From: Candidatus Doudnabacteria bacterium
GTDB lineage: Bacteria; Patescibacteriota; Doudnabacteria; UBA920
Assembly: GCA_903913365.1 (NCBI GenBank)
Contig: CAIWKW010000006.1
Coordinates: 1 to 7,510 of the forward strand
DNA: 7,510 nucleotides
Direction: 5' to 3'
Under the pieces are notes generated by a model, which worked only from the letters and a program-made list of their open reading frames with translations, was not told the DNA's origin and ran no database searches. Within the stretch, counting starts at the first letter, position 1, and the number at the start of each line of letters is the position of its first letter. Position numbers and translations under genes: made by a program. Shown in pieces: positions 1 through 5,718 of the stretch.

Positions 1-35
1 TGATTACTTTAGGAAAATTCTGCTAAAATTTTAGA

Positions 36-134
36 TACTAATAATGAAAGATACCAATATACTAATGGGTACTAATGAAACCTGCCTGCCGGTAGGCAGG
101 TATCGCGCATTAGTAAACTGCGTATTAATAAACT
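36..134. repeat. Degenerate TACTAAT / ATTAGTA repeat leader upstream of lepA
   Basis: The heptamer TACTAAT occurs at 36-42, 60-66 and 70-76, and its reverse complement ATTAGTA at 109-115. The last 30 bases before lepA are two adjacent 15-base units, 105-119 (GCGCATTAGTAAACT) and 120-134 (GCGTATTAATAAACT), identical at 13 of 15 positions. The second unit ends exactly at the base before the lepA ATG. TACTAATG (70-77) and CATTAGTA (108-115) can also pair as the outer stem around the palindrome at 80-101. A separate 12-base palindrome, CTAAAATTTTAG, lies at 23-34. I see no gene and no convincing promoter in the first 134 bases. A role in lepA expression is only a guess. Confidence 0.6.
80..101. 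repeat. GC-rich palindrome in the lepA leader
   Basis: Arms ACCTGCCT (80-87) and AGGCAGGT (94-101) are perfect reverse complements around GCCGGT, whose CCGG core is itself palindromic. The single imperfect pair would be G-U in RNA. It is GC-rich against a very AT-rich background and no T tract follows, so it does not look like an ordinary terminator. It resembles a dispersed REP-like palindrome, but only one copy is present here. Confidence 0.6.
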
Positions 135-1985
135 ATGAACCAGGAAAATATAAGAAATTTTTGCATTATTGCCCATATTGACCACGGGAAATCTACCCTG
201 GCCGACAGGCTCTTGGAAGTGACTCATACCGTAGAACAGCGCGACATGAAAGCCCAACTGCTGGACCAGATGGATCTTGAGCGTGAACGCGGCATTACCA
301 TAAAGCTCCAGCCGGTTAGAATGCAATATCATTTGCCTGATGTAGGGACGGCCATTGGCCGTCCGCAATCTGAAAACGGACGGCCAATGGCCGTCCCTAC
401 AAACTACATTTTAAACTTAATTGACACGCCAGGGCATGTGGATTTTTCCTATGAAGTTTCCCGTTCTTTGGCTTGCTGCGAAGGCGCAATTTTGGTGGTG
501 GATTCCACCCAGGGAATTGAAGCCCAAACTTTGGCCAATGTCTATTTGGCGCTGGAACACGATTTGGTTTTAATTCCGGTAATCAATAAAATAGATTTGC
601 CGAATTCCGACCGGCAAAAAACCGCGGAGGAACTTAAGGCCGCGTTTGGCTTTACGGACAACGAAATTTTATACGCATCGGGCAAAACCGGGGAAGGCGT
701 GGAAGATATACTTAAGGCCGTTGTGGAAAGAGTTCCTGCGCCAAAGGGCGACGAGGCCAAGCCTTTTACCGGACTAATTTTTGATTCACTTTACGACATT
801 CACCGCGGCGTGGTTATTTTTGTACGCGCCATGGACGGCAGTTTAAAAAATCGCGAAAAACTTTATATGATTGGCAGCGACAGTACTGCGGAAAGTTTGG
901 AGATTGGTTACTTCCATCCCAAAATGGAAAAGTGCGAGGAAATTAAAACCGGTGAAGTCGGCTACATTGTTACGGGGCTGCGCGATGTAAGCAAAGCGCG
1001 CGTGGGTGATACGGTTACATTGTTTGACCGTAAAAAAGACGTTAAGCAGGTGCCGGGATATAAACACGTTAAGCCAATGGTTTATGCCACCATTTTTCCC
1101 GTGTCCGGCGATGACTATCCGATTTTGCGCGACGGCATGGACAAGCTTAAGCTAAGCGATGCGGCTTTGGAATTTGAGCCCATTAACATTCCTTCCATTG
1201 GTTTTGGTTTCCGCACCGGCTTTTTAGGCCTGCTCCACATGGACATTGTGCAGGAGCGTCTTACGCGCGAGTATAATTTGGATTTGGTGTTAACAGCTCC
1301 GTCAGTCGCGTACCACATTACCACAACCGCGGGCAAAGATATGTTTGTCCATAACCCGGCTGAGTTTCCGGACCCGGGCACCATAAAACAAATTTTTGAA
1401 CCGTGGATGAAAGTGGAAATTTTAACGCCCCAGGAATACATTGGCCCGATTATGGAAATTGCCACTCAGCGCCGGGGCATTAGTAAAAATATTAATTACA
1501 TTGGCAACACCCGCGTGGATATGCATTTTGAAATGCCGCTTTCAAACATCATCTTAGATTTTTATGACAAATTAAAATCCGTGTCTTCAGGCTATGCTTC
1601 CATGAATTATGAATTTATAGAAGAGCGGGTAGGGGATTTGGTCAAAGTGGATATATTGGTGGCAGGTGAGCCTGTGCCTGCGCTTTCGGCAATTATGCAC
1701 AGAAGCGTGGCCGCAGTAGACGGCAAAAGCCTTGTAGAACGCTTAAAACAGCTCATTCCCAGGCACCAATTTGAAGTTGCCATTCAAGCCACCATTGGCG
1801 GCAAAGTCATAGCCAGAGAGACAATTTCCGCCCTGCGCAAAGACGTTACCGGCTACCTCTACGGAGGCGACGTAACCCGCAAAATGAAGCTCCTCAACAA
1901 GCAAAAGCGAGGTAAAAAACGCATGAAGCAAATCGGCCGTGTCCAAATCCCGCAGGAAGCGTTTTTGGCAGTATTAAAAAAATAA
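135..1985 (+). CDS. lepA: Elongation factor 4 (LepA) GTPase, with an in-frame insertion
   Basis: LepA/EF4 is a translational GTPase that binds the ribosome and acts on stalled or mistranslocated complexes and in initiation or assembly. The GTPase motifs are all present: G1 AHIDHGKST (residues 13-21), G2 in RERGIT (50-55), G3 DTPGH (97-101), G4 NKID (152-155) and G5 as SGK (183-185, where SAK is usual). EF-G-like domains II and III follow, then the LepA C-terminal domain with GGDVTRK and KRMKQIG near the end. It has 616 residues, against about 600 in the family. The excess lies at residues 69-89, encoded by the inverted repeat at 341-401, between G2 and G3. The start aligns with the family N-terminus (IRNF at residues 6-9). 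No Shine-Dalgarno site precedes it, because repeats run right up to the ATG. The next gene starts two bases after the stop. The protein is probably functional, since the insertion keeps the frame and sits in a surface turn. Confidence 0.97.
   Translation: MNQENIRNFCIIAHIDHGKSTLADRLLEVTHTVEQRDMKAQLLDQMDLERERGITIKLQPVRMQYHLPDVGTAIGRPQSENGRPMAVPTNYILNLIDTPGHVDFSYEVSRSLACCEGAILVVDSTQGIEAQTLANVYLALEHDLVLIPVINKIDLPNSDRQKTAEELKAAFGFTDNEILYASGKTGEGVEDILKAVVERVPAPKGDEAKPFTGLIFDSLYDIHRGVVIFVRAMDGSLKNREKLYMIGSDSTAESLEIGYFHPKMEKCEEIKTGEVGYIVTGLRDVSKARVGDTVTLFDRKKDVKQVPGYKHVKPMVYATIFPVSGDDYPILRDGMDKLKLSDAALEFEPINIPSIGFGFRTGFLGLLHMDIVQERLTREYNLDLVLTAPSVAYHITTTAGKDMFVHNPAEFPDPGTIKQIFEPWMKVEILTPQEYIGPIMEIATQRRGISKNINYIGNTRVDMHFEMPLSNIILDFYDKLKSVSSGYASMNYEFIEERVGDLVKVDILVAGEPVPALSAIMHRSVAAVDGKSLVERLKQLIPRHQFEVAIQATIGGKVIARETISALRKDVTGYLYGGDVTRKMKLLNKQKRGKKRMKQIGRVQIPQEAFLAVLKK
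341..401. repeat. 61-bp inverted-repeat element inside lepA
   Basis: Perfect 25-base arms at 341-365 and 377-401 flank an 11-base loop (366-376). Each arm begins or ends with TGTAGGGACGG or its complement. Each arm also contains its own 19-base palindrome, with nine-base halves GGACGGCCA / TGGCCGTCC around one central base. The single strand could therefore fold as one long hairpin or as two short ones. It is read in frame as residues 69-89 of LepA (VGTAIGRP, then GRPMAVPT at the far side), a segment with no counterpart in E. coli LepA, which has about ten residues in this turn. It looks like a palindromic REP- or MITE-like insertion that kept the reading frame. Confidence 0.85.
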
Positions 1986-1987
1986 TT

Positions 1988-2617
1988 ATGATAAAAGCGA
2001 TTATTTTTGATATTGACGGTGTGCTGGTAGACTCATTTGAGGCAAATCATCAATTTATAAAAGATATAACCAAGTCTTTAAAATTAAAGCAAATTAATAA
2101 ACTGCAATACAAAAAACATTTTGCTTTATCTTTTAGAGAGTTGATCAAACTTACCAATAATATTTCAAACACTAAGCAAGTTGATAAAATGGTGGAAGCG
2201 GCTGTTAAAAGAATTACTTACCCAAACCATCTTTTAAAAGCATACGCGGATTGTCAAAAAACTTTAAAATTATTGGGAAAAAAATATAAGCTTGGCCTTG
2301 TAACCGGAAGGCAGTTCAGTGGATTACAGCTTTACTTTAAGCAGGCTAATAATCAAAATTTATTTAAAACTGCTGTAACTTTAAACGACGTCAAAAACCA
2401 CAAACCTCATCCGGAGTCTTTACTTCTGGCAGCAAAACGTTTAAAAGTAAAGCCTGAGCAGGCAGTCTATGTTGGGGATGCAGAGAGCGATATGTTGGCA
2501 GCTAAAGCTGCCGGCATGAAATCAATAATATTTAACAACAAATCGATTAAAGGTGCGGACGCGAGCATTTCCCATTTTAAAGAGTTAATACCAGTTATAA
2601 ATAAAATAGAAAATTGA
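1988..2617 (+). CDS. HAD-superfamily phosphatase (phosphoglycolate phosphatase / beta-phosphoglucomutase-like)
   Basis: This 209-residue protein has the full set of haloacid-dehalogenase motifs. Motif I is FDIDGVLVDS (residues 7-16), with nucleophile D8 and acid/base D10. Motif II is the threonine in LVTGR (T106). Motif III is the lysine in HKPHPE (K139). Motif IV is GDAESD (163-168), which binds Mg2+. A helical cap of subclass I type fits between motifs I and II. The family removes phosphate from small metabolites such as phosphoglycolate or sugar phosphates; the substrate cannot be read from the sequence. It starts two bases after the lepA stop, has no Shine-Dalgarno site, and is probably translated by coupling to lepA. 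Its codons are much richer in A and T (many Lys, Asn and Ile) than those of lepA or the ABC gene, which suggests a different origin or weaker selection. Only a weak A/T hairpin with a T run (about 2618-2638) follows. Confidence 0.92.
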   Translation: MIKAIIFDIDGVLVDSFEANHQFIKDITKSLKLKQINKLQYKKHFALSFRELIKLTNNISNTKQVDKMVEAAVKRITYPNHLLKAYADCQKTLKLLGKKYKLGLVTGRQFSGLQLYFKQANNQNLFKTAVTLNDVKNHKPHPESLLLAAKRLKVKPEQAVYVGDAESDMLAAKAAGMKSIIFNNKSIKGADASISHFKELIPVINKIEN

Positions 2618-2894
2618 AAAAGGTAGCACGCTTTTTTTATTGGTTGAAGCAGTTAACGCGCCTTAAAAGCAGTGATAATATCTTTAATTACGTTTGTAAC
2701 AAAAGCCTTAAATACACGTCTTAATTAATAAGCACTTAATGTAAACAGAGTATATGCGCATCAATTGTATACAAATTAATACAGTATACGGAGCGGGTAG
2801 TCAGCCTGTTTTTGGCATGGCTAATACCCAGCTTTTACTATGGTGCCGCGACCTTTGTTTGTGTAGAAACTTATTTTAGTTTTTTAACGTTTTC

Positions 2895-2924
2895 AAAAGC
2901 CGCGGCATTCAGCCGCGGCTTTTT
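2895..2924 (+). terminator. Intrinsic terminator hairpin upstream of the ABC gene (possible attenuator)
   Basis: Arms AAAAGCCGCGGC (2895-2906) and GCCGCGGCTTTT (2912-2923) pair perfectly over 12 bp with a 5-base loop, ending in a short T run. It could end the upstream lepA/HAD transcript. However, it lies about 270 bases after the HAD stop and only 87 bases before the exporter ATG, and I see no promoter between the two. Controlled read-through is therefore possible. TGCCGCG at 2844-2850 is complementary to 2901-2907 in the left arm and could form a competing stem. Confidence 0.7.
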
Positions 2925-2996
2925 AGCATCCAAGATCGGATGCAGAATTTCCGGAAAAGAAAGGATACCGCATGGCAGACACAGCAGAAAAACAAA

Positions 2997-3003
2997 GAGG
3001 AGG
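2997..3003 (+). promoter_or_regulatory. Ribosome binding site deciding the ABC exporter start
   Basis: GAGGAGG lies seven bases before the ATG at 3011. This is a near-ideal Shine-Dalgarno site and favours 3011 over the in-frame ATG at 2972, which has only a weaker AAAGGA in front and would put the strong site inside its coding sequence. Confidence 0.8.
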
Positions 3004-3010
3004 AAAAGAT

Positions 3011-4741
3011 ATGATAGCCAAACTGTGGCGATTACTGAAGCCGTTCCACAAAACTTTCGGCTGGTACGCCGGTCTAATTTTGGTTTACGAATTACTGCAG
3101 ATTGTGGAAGGCTACGTTTTGAGCGGGACTATCCGGTTATACAATTTGCGCGCCCCAATAATTTTGTGGGCGGCATTCGTTATCGGATTACTCATTTACG
3201 ACGAGCTTTTTATGCGGCTAGACAACCAAATGGACTGGTTTATTATTTCTCGCCACATCTACCCCATAGCCCAGTACCTAAAAACCAGCGCGCTGGGAAA
3301 ATTTTTAGGCATGGATATGGCCTGGCACCAGGAACACAACTCCGGAACACTGGTGGGAAAAGTTAACGGCGGCGTGGAAAAAGTTCAAAATATTTTGGAG
3401 GGCGCTTCTTGGGAGGCTTACCCGGCCATTACCCAAGCCCTGCTTAGCTTAATCGCGCTGCTGATTTTTACTCCGCTAACCGCTTTGGCCGCAACAGTTA
3501 CATTAACTTTGTTTTTGTGGCTAAGCTCCAAAGCGGTGCGGGCCCGCCAGCCGCTTCGCGAAGAGCGGTTTGATTTGTATGAACAGGAGTGGCACAAGAG
3601 TTTGGAAAATGTACAGTTTGTGGAAACTTCCATCATGTTCGGGCAACAGCAAAGACAAATGGATGAATACAAACAAATGCACAAAAATATTTCCGAACTG
3701 GGATTGCGCGAAGCGCGAATGGGAATTTTCCATTACAACCGCTGGCGCATTCGGCTTATTACCTGGACCCGCAGAGCCATACTGGTTATGTGGGCGGTAC
3801 AGTTAACCAGCGGACGAATGGATTTGGCAACTTTGGTTTATGCCAGCGTGCTCACGGAAAAACTGTTCAGCACTTTCTGGCGCATGGCCAGGCTTATGGA
3901 CCGCGCAGCGGAATCGGCCGAAGGAGCCCAGCGCTTATCGGGACTTATGGATGAAAAGTCCGACATGGTGGAAAGCTCGCAAGGACAAATTGCAACCTCC
4001 GATAAAACCGTGGGAATTGAATTGCAAAATGTTACATTCAACTACCCAGGAAGCACCGGAGGGCTGGAAAATGTCAGCTTAAGCATTAGCCCGGGTGAAA
4101 TGGTTGCGTTAGTTGGCCAATCCGGCTCCGGAAAAACCACTCTGCGCAAACTAATCACCCGCATCTACGATGTGCAGCAAGGCCAAATTCTTGTTAACGG
4201 CACAGACATCCGCACTTGGCCATTAAGCCAGCTAAGGAACTTGTTCGCCTATGTGCCGCAGGGTGATGATGTGCATATTTTTAACGACACCATCATAAAC
4301 AACATCCGCTTTAGCAAACCAAGCGCGACCAATGCTCAGGTGGAAAAGGCGGCTCGTTTGGCCGGCATCCATAACACCATTATGGATAACTTGCCAAAAG
4401 CTTACGAGACTATGGTCGGTGAGCGCGGCATAAAACTTTCCGGCGGACAAAAACAGCGCATTGCGCTGGCCAGAGCATTTTTGGCCGATCGTCCTGTTTT
4501 GATACTTGACGAAGCCACCAGCGCAGTTGACGCAATTACCGAGCGGGAAATCCAGGAGCAATTAAAAATCGCCCTAAAAGGGCGAACCGCCATAGTTATT
4601 GCGCATCGCCTGTCCACAATTTGGGGAATTGCGGATAAAATTGTTGTTTTGGACAAAGGCCAAAAAGTTGAGGAGGGGAGTCACAAGCAACTTTTAAACA
4701 ACAAGCGCCTTTACGCCAGAATGGTAGAACTGCAAACCTAA
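3011..4741 (+). CDS. ABC exporter half-transporter (fused membrane and ATPase domains)
   Basis: A 576-residue type-1 ABC exporter subunit of the MsbA/multidrug kind, expected to work as a dimer in the cytoplasmic membrane and use ATP to move a lipid, peptide or drug outward. The membrane domain spans about residues 1-310, with hydrophobic stretches near 17-38, 48-66, a long pair around 140-180, and 255-280. The ATPase domain follows: A-loop tyrosine Y345, Walker A GQSGSGKTT (369-377), Q-loop Q417, signature LSGGQKQR (476-483), Walker B VLILDE with D500 and E501, D-loop SAVD, and switch histidine H532. All catalytic residues are intact. The substrate cannot be told. An in-frame start at 2972 would add 13 residues but has a weaker ribosome site. 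The gene stands alone between the leader hairpin and its own terminator. A second exporter subunit is not encoded nearby, so a homodimer is likely. Confidence 0.95.
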   Translation: MIAKLWRLLKPFHKTFGWYAGLILVYELLQIVEGYVLSGTIRLYNLRAPIILWAAFVIGLLIYDELFMRLDNQMDWFIISRHIYPIAQYLKTSALGKFLGMDMAWHQEHNSGTLVGKVNGGVEKVQNILEGASWEAYPAITQALLSLIALLIFTPLTALAATVTLTLFLWLSSKAVRARQPLREERFDLYEQEWHKSLENVQFVETSIMFGQQQRQMDEYKQMHKNISELGLREARMGIFHYNRWRIRLITWTRRAILVMWAVQLTSGRMDLATLVYASVLTEKLFSTFWRMARLMDRAAESAEGAQRLSGLMDEKSDMVESSQGQIATSDKTVGIELQNVTFNYPGSTGGLENVSLSISPGEMVALVGQSGSGKTTLRKLITRIYDVQQGQILVNGTDIRTWPLSQLRNLFAYVPQGDDVHIFNDTIINNIRFSKPSATNAQVEKAARLAGIHNTIMDNLPKAYETMVGERGIKLSGGQKQRIALARAFLADRPVLILDEATSAVDAITEREIQEQLKIALKGRTAIVIAHRLSTIWGIADKIVVLDKGQKVEEGSHKQLLNNKRLYARMVELQT

Positions 4742-4745
4742 ATTT

Positions 4746-4787
4746 TAGCGCCCGACTTGCTTTCGCAATAACCGGGCGCTATTTTTT
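4746..4787 (+). terminator. Intrinsic terminator of the ABC exporter gene
   Basis: TAGCGCCCG (4746-4754) pairs perfectly with CGGGCGCTA (4773-4781), and six T follow (4782-4787). The loop holds a smaller stem, TTGC / GCAA around TTTC (4757-4768). It begins five bases after the exporter stop codon. Confidence 0.92.
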
Positions 4788-4838
4788 ATGATAAATATTT
4801 GAGGCTTTAGCTAAATAATCAGCCCACAATAATTTTGG

Positions 4839-4870
4839 TTACAGTTATGCTCGGCCGAGCGTTAGTGTAA
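4839..4870. repeat. 32-bp palindromic repeat, copy 1
   Basis: Identical over 32 bases to 5609-5640 and in the same orientation; matching stops on both sides (G vs T at the left, C vs A at the right). Its layout is TTACA, five bases, the perfect 12-base palindrome GCTCGGCCGAGC, five bases, TGTAA. Both outer and core parts pair, while the two five-base spacers do not. It lies in non-coding DNA between the exporter terminator and the minus-strand terminator at 4908-4948. Confidence 0.9.
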
Positions 4871-4905
4871 CAAAACACATCTAAAATATTTGATTGTATG
4901 AAATT

Positions 4906-4948
4906 AAAAAAGCGCCGCGGAGAATTTTTAGGTCTCTTTGGCGCTTTT
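4906..4948 (-). terminator. Intrinsic terminator of the small membrane-protein operon
   Basis: AAAAGCGCC (4908-4916) and GGCGCTTTT (4940-4948) form a 9-bp stem, with a further short GAGA / TCTC pairing inside the loop. Read on the minus strand, the stem runs into TTTTTT and then AATTT, as expected for a terminator acting on leftward transcripts. It lies 37 bases beyond the stop of the 77-residue gene. Confidence 0.8.
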
Positions 4949-4984
4949 GTGTTGTTGAGTGGAGGTTTATCGATGACGCTCGGC

Positions 4985-5218
4985 CTAGATGATCGGCAAA
5001 TACCTTGAGAGGTAATGTGACGCCAGGCTGCAAACAATGCTGAACATCCCAAAGCCATACACTAAGTAGCTTCCCATACATACTCCGAACCCAAGCCATG
5101 TGCCTTCTTTGGTCTTAGGCAACAGCGCTGATGTTGTCTTTAATGCCAGCCAGACAGCCGCGCCGCAGCAGAGAGCCCAAACAACCAGCGCGACAGCAAG
5201 TTTCACTTCTACGTTCAT
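4985..5218 (-). CDS. Small membrane protein, second of a tandem paralogous pair
   Basis: The protein has 77 residues and two predicted membrane spans, about residues 5-26 and 42-66. The loop between them holds several Lys residues (27, 35, 37). The start at 5218 is supported by AAGGAG nine bases upstream. I do not recognise the family. It resembles its upstream neighbour: both share the pattern C-x-x-A-A-x-x-L-x-x-K-T-T at the end of the first span (C17 to T29 here, C16 to T28 there), with further aromatic and small residues in similar places in the second span. The two genes lie 37 bases apart and share one promoter and one terminator. Gene duplication is the likely origin; the two may also form a heteromer in the membrane. 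Function unknown. Confidence 0.8.
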   Translation of the reverse strand: MNVEVKLAVALVVWALCCGAAVWLALKTTSALLPKTKEGTWLGFGVCMGSYLVYGFGMFSIVCSLASHYLSRYLPII

Positions 5219-5255
5219 GGTTTTCTCCTTTTCTCCAAGTTCTCAAAGTTACCTA

Positions 5256-5492
5256 TCAGCGATTGCAGAAATTGCCGAGTAGCAGCCTGCCTAAGAACGC
5301 GATCAATGCTGCCATCACGTATGCGATAGCAAAGAAATACGCAAAGCTGAAACCCGAGTACACCAGGAATTCAAACTTCGGGCTGTTGTATAAAAAACTA
5401 GCCCAAGCCGTCGTTTTCTTGCCCAAAAACAAAGCCGCCGTAAAGCATAAAAAATACAGCAACACGCCAATAAGAAGCACCAGAAAATCCAT
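5256..5492 (-). CDS. Small membrane protein, first of a tandem paralogous pair
   Basis: The protein has 78 residues and is very hydrophobic, with a first span of about residues 3-24, the basic end G-K-K-T-T (24-28), a second span of about 41-67, and a short tail ending in Arg. The ATG at 5492 was chosen because AGGAGG (complement of 5500-5505) lies seven bases upstream. A longer reading from TTG at 5513 would run through that ribosome site and is unlikely. A well-spaced promoter sits at 5531-5559. It is a paralogue of the next gene by length, topology and the shared C-x-x-A-A-x-x-L-x-x-K-T-T pattern. Without a recognised family, a function such as small toxin, channel subunit or membrane-stress protein would be guesswork. 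Confidence 0.82.
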   Translation of the reverse strand: MDFLVLLIGVLLYFLCFTAALFLGKKTTAWASFLYNSPKFEFLVYSGFSFAYFFAIAYVMAALIAFLGRLLLGNFCNR

Positions 5493-5530
5493 TATACTTC
5501 CTCCTTTCCCCAAAATTCTATTTGCAGCTT

Positions 5531-5559
5531 AGAATAGCGCAAATTTTATAAATCGTCAA
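5531..5559 (-). promoter_or_regulatory. Sigma-70-type promoter of the small membrane-protein operon
   Basis: Read on the minus strand: -35 TTGACG (5559-5554), a 17-base spacer, and -10 TATTCT (5536-5531). Spacing is ideal and the match to TTGACA / TATAAT is good. The start of transcription would fall near 5524, giving a short leader that holds the ribosome site of the 78-residue gene. Confidence 0.75.
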
Positions 5560-5608
5560 GAAATTTGGATATTTTACGTCATATAAGATGCTTTAATTAA
5601 GAGTGAAT

Positions 5609-5640
5609 TTACAGTTATGCTCGGCCGAGCGTTAGTGTAA
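5609..5640. repeat. 32-bp palindromic repeat, copy 2
   Basis: Exact second copy of 4839-4870 in direct orientation, 770 bases further on. It sits between the divergent promoters of the membrane-protein operon (5531-5559) and the VOC gene (5652-5680). The two copies therefore frame one complete minus-strand transcription unit. Confidence 0.9.
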
Positions 5641-5650
5641 ATGAGCAAGA

Positions 5651-5680
5651 ATCGGCAGATGGCCGATAGTTTGTTATAAT
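5651..5680 (+). promoter_or_regulatory. Extended -10 promoter of the VOC gene, with an overlapping inverted repeat
   Basis: TATAAT at 5675-5680 is preceded by TG-T, an extended -10, and lies 17 bases from TCGGCA (5652-5657), a moderate -35. The inverted repeat ATCGGC (5651-5656), five bases, GCCGAT (5662-5667) overlaps the -35 region. It could bind a regulator, though it may also be chance. Confidence 0.75.
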
Positions 5681-5718
5681 ATAATTGTTCCAAATTAATT
5701 AAAAAGGAGACTCAATTT

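Larger units (their letters stand above)
2618..3010. other. Long non-coding region before the ABC exporter
   Basis: I find no supported gene in these 393 bases. The left two thirds are AT-rich and contain the palindromes ATGCGCAT (2754-2761) and TTGTATACAA (2765-2774), with a second GTATAC at 2784-2789. From about 2793 a foldable segment begins: GGGTA (2795-2799) can pair with TACCC (2825-2829) around a smaller stem. A terminator-type hairpin follows at 2895-2923 and a small hairpin at 2926-2943 (GCATCC / GGATGC). A 20-codon ATG frame (2817-2879) rich in Leu and Cys exists but has no ribosome binding site, so I do not call it a gene. No convincing sigma-70-type promoter stands out. The stretch may be the leader of the exporter mRNA. 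Confidence 0.55.

Noticed and set aside
542..1465. Open frames on the minus strand inside lepA
   Set aside because: They are antisense to a gene with complete family motifs, have no ribosome sites, and their translations resemble no protein family.
2618..2638. Strong terminator right after the HAD gene
   Set aside because: There is a T run, but the only pairing is a short A/T stem (AAAAAG / CTTTTT) of low stability, so it was not listed as a feature.
2812..3366. Plus-strand frame overlapping the start of the ABC gene
   Set aside because: It begins with TTG without a ribosome site, runs through the terminator hairpin, and overlaps the ABC exporter in another frame; its downstream part is Arg-rich shadow sequence.
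1988..5492. Recoding of TGA as glycine, known from some Patescibacteria
   Set aside because: TGA ends the HAD gene at 2615-2617 and the 78-residue gene at 5258-5256, with TAG following closely in both cases, and no in-frame TGA occurs within the conserved genes.
5131..5532. Plus-strand frame opposite the two small membrane genes
   Set aside because: The minus-strand genes have ribosome sites, promoter, terminator and mutual similarity; the plus-strand frame has none of these.
4839..5640. Integron attC or dif-type recombination site identity for the 32-bp repeat
   Set aside because: The attC core consensus GTTRRRY and its partner are not met (GTTAGTG and GTTATGC break the purine positions), and the sequence does not resemble a dif site. 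The repeat is kept as unnamed.
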